Origin: Parietaria judaica
Lineage: Eukaryota; Streptophyta; Magnoliopsida; Rosales; Urticaceae
Direction: 5' to 3'
Assembly: GCA_954871525.1 (NCBI GenBank)
Contig: OX940864.1
Span: 14,006,001-14,070,000, forward strand
DNA: 64,000 bases
The stretch's first letter is position 1; every line of letters begins with the position of its first letter. Below are positions 1-11,880 of this stretch, piece by piece. A program made the translations under genes and the position numbers. The notes beneath the pieces are model-generated. The model did not search any database. It was given only the letters and a program-made list of their open reading frames with translations, and was not told the origin of the DNA.

Positions 1-335
1 ACCAAATATTCCAAAAAAAATATCTAAAGCACGGATATCCGTCTTCAGCTTCTTGAGGCGGCCATGAGGCGTGCACCTCAGCTGCTTTATCAAAGAAAAA
101 CAGTTTTTAAAGCCCGAATTAAGGTTTCGAGCCCAAACTAAGATTCCGCTTAATCGTCATTTTAGATAGTGACTTGAAATTGAATCTTTTGAACAAACAA
201 GAATTCAAGTGTCACTACTGAATCCCAATCCTGACTAGATTATGCAGAAACACCAATTTACAAAGTTCTATATTAGAGCCTAAATTTAACCTTATTGACT
301 ATAATTGATCATAAAAAATTTATAAAAAAAAAAAA
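1..335. other. Probable NSA2 intron; no further exon recognised
   Basis: This AT-rich stretch follows the third NSA2 donor site. A GC-richer patch at about 40-105 has no match to the expected next NSA2 exon in any frame I read. I see nothing else here. Confidence 0.4.
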
Positions 336-340
336 CTTAC

Positions 341-729
341 GTTTTCTTCATGAGAGCCTTCTCAGCGTAACGCTTCTTCGCAAACATCTTACCCTTAATA
401 CCCAAAGCCTGCAATTTCCACAGTAAGAAAAATGTCAGAAACCAATCAAACCTCAAACACGAAATCACAGAGGGAAACGGAGAAATCAAAGACCTTTTGA
501 GCAATTTCAGAGCGCTTGTGCACTTGGCGAGCCTCCTTCTTGCGCTTCCGCTCGAAGTGGTCCAATCGGTAGCCATTGCGCTTCCTGTGAAGCTCGATGT
601 AATCTCCCTGAGGCTGAAATCGCGAAGAGACAACGACAAAGACGAGCAAAGCCAGAGAGTGAGAATCCGGAGAAGAGAAACAATTGATTCACAGATCATC
701 AAACAACGGAATCGAGAGAGAAGCACCAT
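341..729 (-). CDS. NSA2: Ribosome biogenesis protein NSA2, 5' part (leaves the window on the left)
   Basis: NSA2 is a nucleolar factor for 60S ribosomal subunit maturation. Three coding exons are visible on the minus strand: 729-727 (only the ATG), 613-494 (40 codons) and 408-341. Introns are 726-614 and 493-409, both GT-AG, and a third donor GT lies at 340-339. Read together they start [19 protein letters not shown] and continue through a basic stretch ([16 protein letters not shown]) to [18 protein letters not shown] and LMKKT, the conserved N-terminus of this family. About 64 codons of a family usually near 260 residues are present. The next exon is not recognisable in 1-335, so it probably lies beyond the edge inside a longer intron. 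The start is fixed by the exact splice of ATG onto the conserved PQGDY. Site II-like promoter motifs lie upstream at 866-910. Confidence 0.88.
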
Positions 730-865
730 TGTTGCAGCGAATGAGCTTCAATTCGGAGGTCGCAGAGAGAGAGAGAGAGAGGTGCAACGGTATGGAGGTT
801 TAGGTTTTATGAGTCGAGTTATTCTTCTTCGCTGAGTTGGACCGAGTCGGTGGAACTCGGGCTTT

Positions 866-910
866 TGGGCTTATTATTGGGCCTATCGACCGGCCTGTTT
901 CCAATGGGCC
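866..910. promoter_or_regulatory. Site II-like TGGGCC/T motifs upstream of NSA2
   Basis: TGGGCTT (866-872), TGGGCC (878-883) and TGGGCC (905-910) lie 137-181 bases upstream of the NSA2 start codon. Such TCP-bound site II elements are typical of promoters of plant ribosomal-protein and ribosome-biogenesis genes. A telo-box-like AAACCTAAA (minus strand, around 797-810) lies between them and the gene. The role is inferred from motif and position only. Confidence 0.5.
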
Positions 911-1009
911 ACAAAAAAATGAGATATTTGCCGCCTGAATATATTAGAGTTTATCTAAGAATAAATTCCTATTTTTTCTTTCCGCAGCATAAGTATCTAA
1001 TATTATTAA

Positions 1010-1180
1010 GAGAAATGACTCTGAATAGCCAAATTGAAACATTTGATTAGCCAAATAGCCAATCTTTCTTTTTTCTTTGCAAATAGTCAATCTTTCTTTT
1101 TTCTTTGCAAAATAGCCAAATTGATGAGGTGGCTTTTTAATAACAGATTTTATACCTATAATACCCTTTCAATTAACCTA
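1010..1180. mobile_element. End of a Mutator-like MITE family (related to 18381-18826)
   Basis: From GAGAAATGACT at 1010 this segment matches the left end of the bounded element at 18381-18826, including the shared stretches 'gattagccaaatagc' and 'gaggtgg...ataatacccttt'. A 32-bp piece containing 'atctttcttttttctttgc' is tandemly duplicated at about 1060-1115. No matching right end was found downstream to 4300, so this is a solo end or the left end of a larger element covering the pyruvate kinase piece. Confidence 0.5.
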
Positions 1181-1411
1181 TTTTTTCGTTATTAATAAAA
1201 AAGAAAAAAAAAATTTCGTTATTCATTTGGCAGCGTGTTTTTATTTTAAGCGAGTTTTAAAGAATATATATTTGTTAGGAATATATGTTGTTGCGTTGCC
1301 TCCTGTGTTTGACTCTTCACTTTAAAACTCAAATGGAATTGCTTCTCTTTTCTCTTCCTTTTCATTTCATTCTTTCTGGAAATCTTGGAGAGAGAAAGAA
1401 GAGAGAGAACC

Positions 1412-1624
1412 ATGGAGAAACAGCCCAAAACGAAGATCGTGTGCACTCTGGGACCGGCGTCGAGGTCGGTCCCCATGGCAGAGAAGCTCTTCCGAGCCGG
1501 CATGAAAGTTGATCGCTTCAACTTCTCCCACGGATCCCATGACTACCACCAGGAAACCCTAAACAACCTCAAGCAGGCCATGGAGAGCACCGGAATCCTC
1601 TGCGCCGTCATGCTCGACACCAAG
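1412..1624 (+). pseudogene. Cytosolic pyruvate kinase, orphan exon 1
   Basis: The 71 codons from MEKQPKTKIVCTLGPASRSV to GILCAVMLDTK match the N-terminus of plant cytosolic pyruvate kinase, the last glycolytic enzyme (PEP + ADP to pyruvate + ATP). The conserved RFNFSHGSHDYH is present, but the residue before the Arg is Asp where the family has Ala (VDRFNF for VARFNF). In the family the first exon ends exactly at MLDTK and the next begins GPEIRTG. Here AAG at 1624 is followed by ATCTTC instead of a GT donor. No later exon is recognisable in the next 3 kb; instead there are tandem repeats and transposon-like sequence. About 150 bases of 5' UTR-like CT/GA-rich sequence precede the ATG. I infer a truncated copy, perhaps captured by a Mutator-like element whose end lies at 1010. 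Confidence 0.8.
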
Positions 1625-1826
1625 ATCTTCCTCCTTTTTCTCTCGATCTGCTATCGATTCATTTCAGACCAGTCTTTGACGATTCAGTCTCTGTTCTTTC
1701 TCTAAGATTTTTTCTCTGAATGTTTTTAGTTTTCGCAGTAAGATTTCTCCATATCACAGTGAGATTCAGTCTTGTTTCCAATCGATTATGCTTTTCGATC
1801 ATCAGTTTTGTTATATATTAGATCGT

Positions 1827-2100
1827 ATTAATGTGGTTAATTCACGTTTTTGTTAGTTATTAGGTTGCATTAATGTGGTTAATTCACGGTTTTTTTTTTT
1901 AGATATTAGGTTGTTTTAATGTGGTTAATTCATGTTTTTGTTAGATATTAGGTTGTTTTAATGTGGTTAATGCACTCTTTGTTAGATATTAGGTTGTATT
2001 AATGTGATTAATACATTTTTTGTTACATATTAGGTTGTATTAATGTTTGATATTAGGTTGTATTGGTTGTATTAACATAGTTAATGTACTTTTACGTTAG
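1827..2100. repeat. Degenerate tandem repeat, about 40-50 bp unit
   Basis: Around six imperfect copies of a unit containing 'ttaatgtggttaattcac' followed by 'gttagatattaggttg' run through this stretch. The TTAATGTGGTT core also occurs inside the Mutator-like MITE at 18381-18826, suggesting subterminal repeat sequence of a related element. Confidence 0.6.
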
Positions 2101-2105
2101 ATATA

Positions 2106-2440
2106 ATGAGGAGGACGAGATCAAGTGCGAAGAAGCAAACGGCTGCAGAAGCGGTAGCGACGGTAGTGGAAATGGCAGCTAATTCGGGTCGAGAAATGTG
2201 TCTGTGGTCGAGCAGGAAGTGCAACCAAGCGAAGTGGTGACAAAGAAAAATCTGAATTCCACGGTTTATACACAGAAGTTGAAGGATAAAGCGCCGATGC
2301 AAGTTGAAAGAGTCGATTATCGGGAAAAATGAAAGATCAAACCTGGACCATCAATGAGGCCACCTTACACGCAGGAAAAAGAAAGCCAAAAATGATTATA
2401 ACAACAACGAAGATGTGGTATCAAGCCATCCTTTGTTCGA
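2106..2440 (+). pseudogene. Decayed coding remnant of unknown identity
   Basis: The composition is GC-richer than its surroundings. A short frame from ATG 2106 (MRRTRSSAKKQTAAEAVATV...) shifts into another (NVSVVEQEVQPSEVVTKKNL...) and then stops. A further piece reads KPGPSMRPPYTQEKE. Basic, proline-containing text of this kind occurs upstream of the Ulp1 protease domain in some plant Mutator-derived genes, but I see no catalytic motif, so the identity is a guess. Confidence 0.25.
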
Positions 2441-2645
2441 CCTCGGAATTTGATTAGCATTTTGCCATTTGAGTACATTTATATTTGTTTTAAGTTATTT
2501 AGTATGACATAAAGTTATTTACTTTGACGATGCTAATTTAAGAGCGGTTTATGTTATTGTTGTTATGTTGTTTTTTCTGAAACGATCATATAAGTTTTTT
2601 AGGTTATTATGATTGTTTTTTCCGAAACTTCATTGAAATATAAAC

Positions 2646-2795
2646 TCGTATCTCCGACGTTAATACAATGTTAATACGTTAATACAATGTTAACATCATA
2701 ATTAACTTGTATCTCCGACGTTAATACGATGTTAATACAATGTTAACATCATAATTAACTAGTATATCCGACGTTAATACAATGTTTTATAAGCT
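2646..2795. repeat. Tandem repeat, about 55 bp unit, near three copies
   Basis: Each copy begins 'tcgtatctccgacgttaata' or a close variant and ends 'gttaacatcataattaac'. The third copy is partial. No coding potential. Confidence 0.6.
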
Positions 2796-3685
2796 CTGTA
2801 TTAGCTTATAATATGTTTATGTTTTAATAATGTGGATGAACAATATGCCGTTAATTCGTTATTACGAACATAATTCACAGCGTGAATATGTGGTTGAAAT
2901 GTCGGTTGAACTTCGTGCTTAATACAAGACCAGAACTAACAACATTAATCAGAAAATAATTGACGGGCTGAGCTCAATTAGAGTGATGTACTCCAAAAAT
3001 TCAATATTCAATTACAGTGATCTCAACATTAATTGGTTGAAAGGTAATGGTCTATACTCTATACCTTAAGTTTTTAAAATATTAAAGTGACGATGATAAT
3101 AAGAACTCACGATCTAGCAATTAGAGTAGTTTATTTATCGTTTACACACATGCATCTATAACATTTTTCATGTAAATATGAGATAATCTGAAGTAACCAG
3201 AATTAACCACGTTAATATGAAATAACTTGATGCGAATTGGTGATCGTAAGAAGTACATAAGTTTTTACAAATAAGAAAAAAAGATTACACACATTCATAA
3301 CCAAAACGTTCCACAAAGTAACTAGGCTAGACAAGTCCTCTTATTGTGACCCGCCTTTCCATAATTCCCGCAGTGATTGTGGTATGGATGATGCATCTCA
3401 TATTTTGAACAAAATCAATCAAATTTTGCGTGGGAATCAATCAAAATTGTAGTTAAGACTTGATGGTAGGTCTGACCGATTAAGTGCTTATTCAGATCCA
3501 TTAAAATCTTTAACATGAAAAAAAAACAAATGCACTTAATGACTTAAATCTTACCCATTAAGATTCATATGCTCATTAATACATCACACGGAAACTAACC
3601 AAAATCAGAAAATTGACAATTGAATTCGTCAAAATCTCATGAAAACCAAGCGAATCTTTAATTACGAGAGCAGGAAGAGAAGAAC

Positions 3686-3826
3686 CTTGTCGGTGATGCA
3701 TTGTTTCAAGGAATTCACGAGGGCGATGCATTTGGATGCATCGTACGAAGGTTCGACGACGCAGTTGAGCAGAGCGATCGCCCCTTGAGTGCAAACTGGC
3801 TGGGGTGAAGCTCTGTAACTCTCCAT
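3686..3826 (-). pseudogene. Twin CX9C (CHCH) protein, exon 1 only
   Basis: The minus strand encodes 47 codons starting MESYRASPQPVC and ending NSLKQCITDK, with cysteines at residues 12, 22, 33 and 43: two CX9C motifs separated by ten residues. This is the CHCH fold of small mitochondrial intermembrane-space proteins of the COX19-like group. A normal donor (AAG/GT, 3686/3685) follows. No second exon is seen downstream on the minus strand, and the segment sits between transposon-like ends. I infer a captured or truncated exon rather than a working gene, although a far exon 2 cannot be excluded. Confidence 0.6.
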
Positions 3827-3857
3827 TGATGCTTCGAGAGAGGAGAGGTTAGGGTTT

Positions 3858-3950
3858 TATCAAACGACCAAACCCAGCCACAAGCCCTAAAACCCTCAAA
3901 CGACCAAACCCAGCCACAAGCCCTAAAACCCTCAAACGACCAAACCCAAT
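3858..3950. repeat. 36-bp tandem repeat
   Basis: 'cgaccaaacccagccacaag' recurs at 3865 and 3901, with a variant start at 3937, giving an exact 36-bp period. It lies in the would-be 5' region of the CHCH exon. Confidence 0.85.
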
Positions 3951-4268
3951 CACCAGAGGATCGTCGCCGGTCGGAAGAGTGTCGCCGGTCATAATAACGC
4001 TGCAGGTCGGAGGAGCGCCACTGGTTGGAGAAGCACGATCGATGAAGAAAGGGGACAAGTGGGGGTGTTGCGAGGGATGGAGAAAAAGAAAATGAGATAA
4101 AAGAATTAAAGTTGGAATAAGGGGCATTAAGGGGAAAGAATAGGTCTGACCGAATAAGTTGCAAAAGTTGTATTAAGATCTTAAAATTAAAAAAAAACAA
4201 TTAGTTTTAATAGGTAAAAAATCTGATTGGTTAAGATTAAGAGGCTCACTAAGTCTAAACAAACACAG

Positions 4269-7200
4269 CCTAAGTACCTAATGTTATTAAGATTTGCTTT
4301 TTCCGTGATCTCAGATTTTTTGGTGACTGAATTAAGCACCCAATATATATCAGTTATTCTTTCACCTTTTCCATATGGGTAAAATTGACAGTAATATTTT
4401 TCACACGTTTTCCATATGAATTTTTGTACGTATATTTAAAGTAAATAAACAATAAATTGGTGTGACGTCCATGCAGAGGTGAGCCATGCCATGCTTGGTC
4501 TCTGTCTGTATCGAGCGAGAGAGCATCTTCTTCGCGTCTATGTTATCTTCATCACACTCATATATCCCATTCAATAATTGCTTGCATTTCTATGCATGAA
4601 AATGTCATCAAATAATCTACGAAAAAGAGAACAATACAAGATTAATTTATATGATATTATGGGAATAGAAAAGGACATGAATTTAACATTTAAGTAGTTG
4701 GCAATCCTATCGAGTTGTGAATGATTTCTCACTTATTGAAGGAAATGCTCACATTAGAGGTCCAGACATTACTACTTTTTCCGTACCATAACAATAATAT
4801 TGAGTCGTCACTTGCGACATTTCATACAAATTATATATGTGTGTGCCACACAGTGGACATCGGTAGGGTCTTCGAAACATACTAAGTTATTAAACCGGTA
4901 ATTTTTATATTTTTATTTTTTTGTGTAAGATTATTCACCTTAAATTTCAATTTGTCAAGGCATTAGAGAAAATAGAAAGTGACTAAAAAGGTCGAAAATG
5001 CGCATCAATTTCCTATTCAATATAATAAACTGAAATAAATTGGTGATCATGGCGTGATTCAATTTTGCTAAGTATCGTCTGTCTTATGGGCTTTATGAGG
5101 CCTGCTTATTTGTTGGCCTTTACCATAAATACAATCAACTATCAATTGTCAATTGAAGTCATAAACCACAGTTTAATGATCTAATTTTATTAGTTACATT
5201 AACGAACACCAATTTTAGCTGTCGAATATTACCGGGATATCAATTGTCAATTTTTTTTTATGAGATTACAAATAAACGTAATTTTTGCGTTCGCTGACCC
5301 AAGACCTCTCAAAGAATGTTGTAGTCAGTTTATCACTTAATCCAAATAAACTTAGTTTTTCAATTATCAATTATATAAATATGATACAATAATAATGTTT
5401 TTAATCTTTTTTTATAATAGGGTGGAAATATTTGGCAAGACCATTCTAGGTTCTAATTGAAATCCAAAATCAATAAGTAAAAACCTGTAAAAGCTGGAAA
5501 CCATAATTAAAAGTTATAACAATTAATTATATTTTGATGCATCATTACTCGTATACTATAGTGTTTTACACACATATATATATATATATATATATATTAT
5601 TGTGATGATACACACCTTATAATAAGAGATATAATAAGCGGAAAAACATATTTATAGCAAAATACAGTAATACATGTGTGTGCGTATTTGTAGAAAACTT
5701 TGGACCCAAAATTTCCTATCTAGCTACAAACAAAAAGTGGAGCAAAAATACATGTGGGAATTGTGACCCCATTTTTGTCTTCTTTTTTTGCTCATATTTT
5801 AAAGCTCGCTTTTGCACCGCCAAAAAATCAAGCTCATTCGGTTAGGAAATATATTTATAAAAAAATAAATAGACCCTACAAATTTTATAATTGAATGTTC
5901 TATCTTCTATGAATGAAAAATAAAAAGTTAGTGAAGAAAAATCAAAGATGTTGTGGAATCATAGATCGAGTTCTTTCTTTTTTGTGGAAATAATGATGGG
6001 TCCAATGGGTCCAAAATGAATATAGTACATATTAATTAAAAGTTGGAAACATTTGGCTATGATATATGAAGGTTGTTGAATGTACCGACAGTAATTTGGT
6101 ATTTTTCATGATAAAATAATTTGATCTGATTGTTTAATGAAGAAAAAAGAGGAATATCTTTGTAGCTTCAAACAAACATAATTACTGCACTTTTAAATGG
6201 GTATTAAAATGAGCTTACTCCCGACTCATTTTTATCGTCGATGTCGGGAATAGAAACTACCCATGTCGGAAATAACCCTTGATGTCGGAGATAAACACCG
6301 AGCAAATGTAGATGGTGATTATTCCCGACATCAGTGTTAATCCTCTATATTGCGTATTAAAAGACGATATTTGAGAAGTGAATTGTGAAAAAAAAAAAAT
6401 AGAATTAGAGTTTACGAACTTTGAATACTAATTTTTTATTTTTAAGATAGATAACGTTATATATTAGTATTAGTAAAGAAATTTCTCTATAACAATCTAC
6501 TTCTTAAAATTAAAAATATTCACTTTATATAAAATATACAAGTAAACATATATTTTTTTTTTTAAATCGCCTTTTGAATTTTGAATTAGATATTTTTCAA
6601 GAAATTATCTCTATTTTCGCGTTATTTATCTATTTTGAAGATAATGAGCTTTATCATTTTTCATCTTCTCATATATTCCAAATAATTCCCTACAAGCTAG
6701 AACTGTTGTATCACTTCAACACCTAAAATTTACATAGGGTGGGTCTAAAACAAAAAAACAAAAATTAAAAAATAAGATAGAGAAAATAAAAATAAAATGA
6801 TGCACGACAACCTCTGATTTCAGTCACAATCACTTGAGTGAGTCACTAAAAAAGAAAAGAAAAGCTTATATTTTTCAATAATAAAAAAAAAACAATACTT
6901 CTGTAATTATGTACTTAATATCTTGAAAATGCAACGAATTTAAATGGCTCAAATTGCTTAGTACAGAACGTAAATTACGGCTTTATATAATAAAACAAGA
7001 AAGTCAAATCAAGCTTTACTCTTACATTTTGACGCACTTTAACTTGCTGATTGTAATTACACTAAATCAACCTTTTTAATTTAATCTAATCTAATATCCT
7101 ACGTTTTTTTTTTAGATTAATTTGTAACAAAAATGGTCCTTTCATGTCATTAACATTAAGTACCATTAAAGTAAGGAAGATAATAATAACCAAATTAAAG

Positions 7201-10200
7201 TGGGTCACAGTTAGTTTAGCTTGCCTTGCAAGTATAATTGTTGAATAAAAAAAAATATTTAATATGATTTAATTTGTTAATTCTTATCGCTTATTTGATG
7301 ATTACCATATCAAAATCTGCAATCAAGTAAGTGGTAAACTGGTAATAACCTTGATGCTGATGGATTTGACTTTGCATATAGTAAAGCACTGATTTGGGAA
7401 ATCATTTTCATGTAATCAATCAATCTAATATCTATGTTTTAATAAAGAAGAATCAAGATCATATAAATCCACTAGTCTGCAAAATTAATCTAATTTAATT
7501 TAATTTAATTTAAATTCTGTTGCTTAAGTGGGACGGGCAGCTTGTGCCTGCGATACGGATAAACGCGGGCTACTTACAAAACGCATGTCCAGACGGACCA
7601 TGAACGTGAGTTGCCCGCACTTAGTGATCATGATAAGTCTTAATCTTAATGATTTAATTAAATTGGATTGAACTCAACTTAAAAGTTTGTTAGTTCGGAA
7701 TAGAGTACTAATGAAATTGAAAGTTTAAAATTATTACTGTTGTGATGTCTATATAATTTAATTTTTAAAATCAATTTCATATAAGAAGAGGTTATTGTTT
7801 AATTTTTGGAAATCCAAGCGTATATATACTTTTTGTACATTGTTGACCATATATCGTTAATAAAATTTAGAGAAAACATAGGAATAGTGAAGTGATAAAC
7901 ATAAATGGTGAATCCATAAACGGTGTCCCCTGCAATAGCAAAAGACAAAAGTCATAAAGTTGGGCTGTGGAATTGTGGAGCGAGTGACACGCGAAAAGGT
8001 CACTCGTAACTTTCTCAATAATCGAAGATTATTATTTACAAATTTTATGTAAGATTTTTTTTTAATTAATAAATTACAAATCATGCAACTTTTTATATGC
8101 CGAGTTATAAAAACAAAAGAAATAAACTAATCAAGGATAAGTAAGAAGTAACAAATAAGGCAAATCTCGAAAGTAAATAAATTAATTACACAAATGTAAT
8201 AATTTAAAATAAAGAGCATTAACAAAAATTAAAGTTGGAAATCGCGTTTTGAATTTGTCGAGATCTTGATTATTTCTTTCCATTTCAGTAATATAATAAT
8301 ATAAATTTATCGGCATCAATGAATTACACGATCAATTATGAATTTATCCAAAAATAAATTATAACGTTTTTAATACAATGCTAATTGTGTACATCAAATT
8401 TTATGAATTTATGTTCAATAGATATTTTGTAAAATAATAACAATTTAAAATATATGTGTAATAATATGTTTTATATCATATAGATATTTAAATATGTATA
8501 TATATATTTACCTATAGAGAAAGAGAAAGTGTTGTATCATAGGCAAAATGAATGTGATGTATTAATGTGGAGTTGCAAGTTGCACATAAAGTGTATAAAG
8601 AATTAAAAGCCACTTGACTGCATATATATATTTAGTCAGTTCAGCCCACTACTCTTCCGACCACTGATTTACACATGTATTCTCCAAAACTCATCGAGCA
8701 GCGTAAAATTCTCTAAGTTAAATCAGTCTGAATATTCTCTAAATTATAATTTTGAAGCAAACACTCCATACTGAAATTATTATTCAAAACAAGAAGAGGA
8801 AAGTGATTAAAAAAAAAAAAACGATTATGAAACAAAAAATAAAAATAGTGAGAAGGTCGTAAAGTGATAAGAAAACAAAAGAAGATAAAAAGCGCATGAA
8901 AATCCAACTATCTAGAGCAAGGTTCAAAATGCCGACTCTAGACTATGAATGAACTATGAACCACAAATCACAAGAAAGAAAGTACGAATGTTATGTCAGA
9001 CACGTGGTCATGAATTATATTTAAAATATAAGTTTGTGTGCGATTTTATTGTTCATATAAAACGATAAATTGTTGAAATTTATATGACTTAACAAAATTT
9101 CGACACGCCATGCTTATCAAGAAGTCGTGAAGGGATTTACGGCCCAGATTCGCGTGAATAATGTTGGCTCAAAATACTTAAAGTCATCAGCTTGCCAATA
9201 TATGCTCGAAAACTTCAACTTGTGAGCCACGACTTGATACAAGCAGCTTTGCATACCCGAATAACTCAAAACAACTAGAGAGGCTCTTCAACTCGGCGAC
9301 ATTAATGACGAGAATCCAATGCACTTCAAAGCAGAGACTCTAAATAGACGATAGGAACTAGCCGAAGGCATACGAAATTCTCCATCCGTACCCTCAACAA
9401 TAATACTTTTTTTAATGATAAACATAAAATATTAGTTAATTGGTGCTCGTTTATTGATTAAATGGTTTCTAACAAATATTAAGAGGCAGAATCAAAATTA
9501 CACATAGAAGATTTTTTTTTTTTTTTTTTATCAAGAATATAAGTAGTTTTCAGTAATACATACTTCCGCGAAACTAAAAAAAATATTGAAAACACTTGTT
9601 ATATTTGTAAATTACTAAAAAAAAAAAAGCGTCTACAAATAGACCACAAATTTTTTTAGTCATGTGAATATTAATGTAATATTTTCTTAAAGTCATATTG
9701 TATTTATCTTTTATCTTAAATTATTTCATATACATTTTCATATTTCTTTAAACCCTATAAACAAAATATTAAGAGAGTTGTTGTAAGAACAATAATACTC
9801 CGTCTTTTTCTCCTACATTTTCTCTCTACTATTCTTGTTATACTTTAACGTTAGTCTCTTTATTTTAAAACAAACCTTAAACATAACCCTTTTATTTAAC
9901 ATCAAACCTAAAAATATAACCCTCTAATATATCACATATTAATATCAAGACAAATGCATAAAGATGACCATAAAACTCACATCGGTGGGTGCTTTATGAA
10001 AGAAGAGAGGAAATAAACATGTCTTGTTTCTTGGTAGAACTTTACAATCCAACATGACAATTAGGTGCATATCTTAATGCATATTATTGCTAGTTATGAT
10101 AAGAACTTATGGCTATTTATTCTAAATCTCAAACAGGTCACAAGTCATAAAAGAACAAATACAAAATAGAGAGGAGCTATCAAGATTGAATATTTTTAGC

Positions 10201-11057
10201 ATTACTACTAAAGCCCTCTTAATTAGATTCAGTCCTAAAACGTCATTATTTACCAACACTTGATTATCCAAAAAGTGAATAGATAATATTGAGAAATTAG
10301 CAGCTTAAATTACACAAATATATCAAACTTGGCCGGATGTAAATTAAAAAATAAATAAAAAATCAAGACAATTGTTCTCGAAGTCTAAAGACGTTCTTTT
10401 CCGTTAGTATGCTCTTTGACCGTAAATGCACAATCTAGATTATGGAAATTAGCGGCATAAGCTCCCACAAGTATAAAACATCGAGTTAGATATGTTCCAA
10501 AACTTTATTTTTGCAAGGCATGAGAATAATAATAAAAAAAAAAAAACTAATTGAGATTTTTTAGTTTGTATATCTAAAATCATGACAAAATTTGTATTAC
10601 TAATTGAGATTTTTTACTTTGTATTTCTAAACCCTAAACCAAAAAATAAATTATAATCTTAGGAGGATCATAAGAGGATTAGGAGAGGTGGTGTTCATAT
10701 TTAATACAGATTAGTTTGCAAGGAGATATAGCCTGACATGCCACTTGAATTATATTCGATCACGCACGATCATATATTAAAAATAGAAGGTATAATAAAT
10801 TTCGATTTGAATAAATTAATCGCATGTATGTAACTTTGCCTTTTTATATGATCTTCTTCGAAATGCTCGTTATGATAAATAGTAATATATAAAATAAATC
10901 AATTGTTGAACTATATTATTGAAAGTATATAGTGAGTATTTGAAAAATAAAAGTGATGGATGGGGTTTTATTAGAATGTGCGCGAGTCATAGTTTACACA
11001 TTCATTTACCGATCCGTAATCATCGTCAAACACATGCTCTCGCTCTTAATTACACGT

Positions 11058-11100
<43 letters not shown>

Positions 11101-11471
11101 ATGATTACTCTTCTTTATTTATTTGTTGCAACGATAAATTTATTTATAATATTTTACTGCTAATACGTTTCTACTCATTTTTAACTGATTATCGTTATTT
11201 AAAAGATTTAGAAAAATTAAAAACAATTAATGAGAGGAAGCAAAAATGTGGTCAAATGGTAAAAATAAAATAATATTATATAATGATATTTTGTTGAAAT
11301 TTCCAATGAACGTGGTTAAAATGGGTGAAATGTGAAGAAGAAGAAAAAAACATACATCAAATTTTGTTAATTATTTAGGCTAATTTTTTTATATTATTGA
11401 AAGTTTGTGTCATTAAAAAAAGATTGAGAATATAATTAATTCATTTATATATAATATGTGAATATTTTTAT
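4269..11471. other. 7.2-kb AT-rich stretch without a recognisable gene
   Basis: No open frame here has a recognisable protein signature. Contents I can name: a SINE remnant (5286-5352); (AT)n microsatellites at 5574-5597 and 11062-11095; a short stretch with repeated 'gatgtcgg'/'cccgacatc' (6228-6335), perhaps a decayed transposon end; an imperfect GC-rich palindrome (about 7530-7617); and poly-T or poly-A runs (for example around 9512-9530). Confidence 0.6.
5286..5352 (-). mobile_element. tRNA-derived SINE remnant
   Basis: On the minus strand the order is a TTTGGATTAAGTGATAAACT (degenerate A-box region), then GAGAGGTCTTGGGTCAGCGA (B-box region). The layout parallels the clearer copies at 44053-44118 and 45716-45790. 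It is heavily decayed. Confidence 0.4.
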
Positions 11472-11560
11472 CACTGGTAGAAATCGGGCTCGGGTCTCTG
11501 GAAAACCAAGGACCTTGGAGTTGATATTCCAACCAACTCCGATGCGTATGCGCCAGACTT
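11472..11560 (+). mobile_element. Possible CACTA-type terminus
   Basis: CACTGGTAGAAA at 11472-11483 matches the consensus start of CACTA (En/Spm) elements, followed by GC-richer subterminal-like sequence with palindromes (ccaaggaccttgg). No partner terminus (TTTCTACCAGTG) or transposase was found, so this is a fragment at best. Confidence 0.35.
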
Positions 11561-11880
11561 CCATTTCAAGCGAAGCATAGAACATATTTCAATCGATTTT
11601 TTTCAAATACGTAAACAAACAAAAATCATAAACAACTATATAAAATCGACTATTAGACATATAAATAAATAATATTACTTACTTTTCGAAGGACATCAGA
11701 CTAGATTTATCGAGTCAAGAAGGGAAAATGAATGAGAAGAGTCAAATCAAATACGGACAAATATTCTTTTTGTTTGAAGTGAGTGTATGCACATGCACTC
11801 ACTAGTACACATGTAGCTCCGTCATTGTGCAAGTTGCAAGGTGTTTAGAAGTTGAATCTTTAAGATCTTATATTATTCAT

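Larger units (their letters stand above)
3467..4268. mobile_element. Probable non-autonomous hAT-like element carrying a gene fragment
   Basis: The right side (about 4140-4268) has repeated 'aggtctgaccgaataag' and ends 'ctaaacaaacacagcc'. The left side at 3469 has the related 'aggtctgaccgattaagtgc' in the same orientation. These motifs are typical of plant hAT-type MITEs. No clean TSD or left terminal inverted repeat is visible, so the borders are approximate. Between the ends lie a CHCH gene exon and a 36-bp tandem repeat, both unlike the flanking sequence. Confidence 0.4.

Noticed and set aside
1622..1640. AT-AC (U12-type) intron as an explanation for the pyruvate kinase donor
   Set aside because: The bases after AAG are ATCTTCCTCC, not the required ATATCCTT, and no downstream exon exists.
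3715..4200. 161-codon minus-strand frame with a repeated 12-residue segment
   Set aside because: The repeat comes from the 36-bp tandem repeat, and the frame is offset from the recognisable CHCH exon. It is not a gene.
7530..7617. GC-rich imperfect palindrome considered as a structured RNA
   Set aside because: Pairing is imperfect and there is no promoter, terminator or known RNA motif. More likely a decayed repeat.
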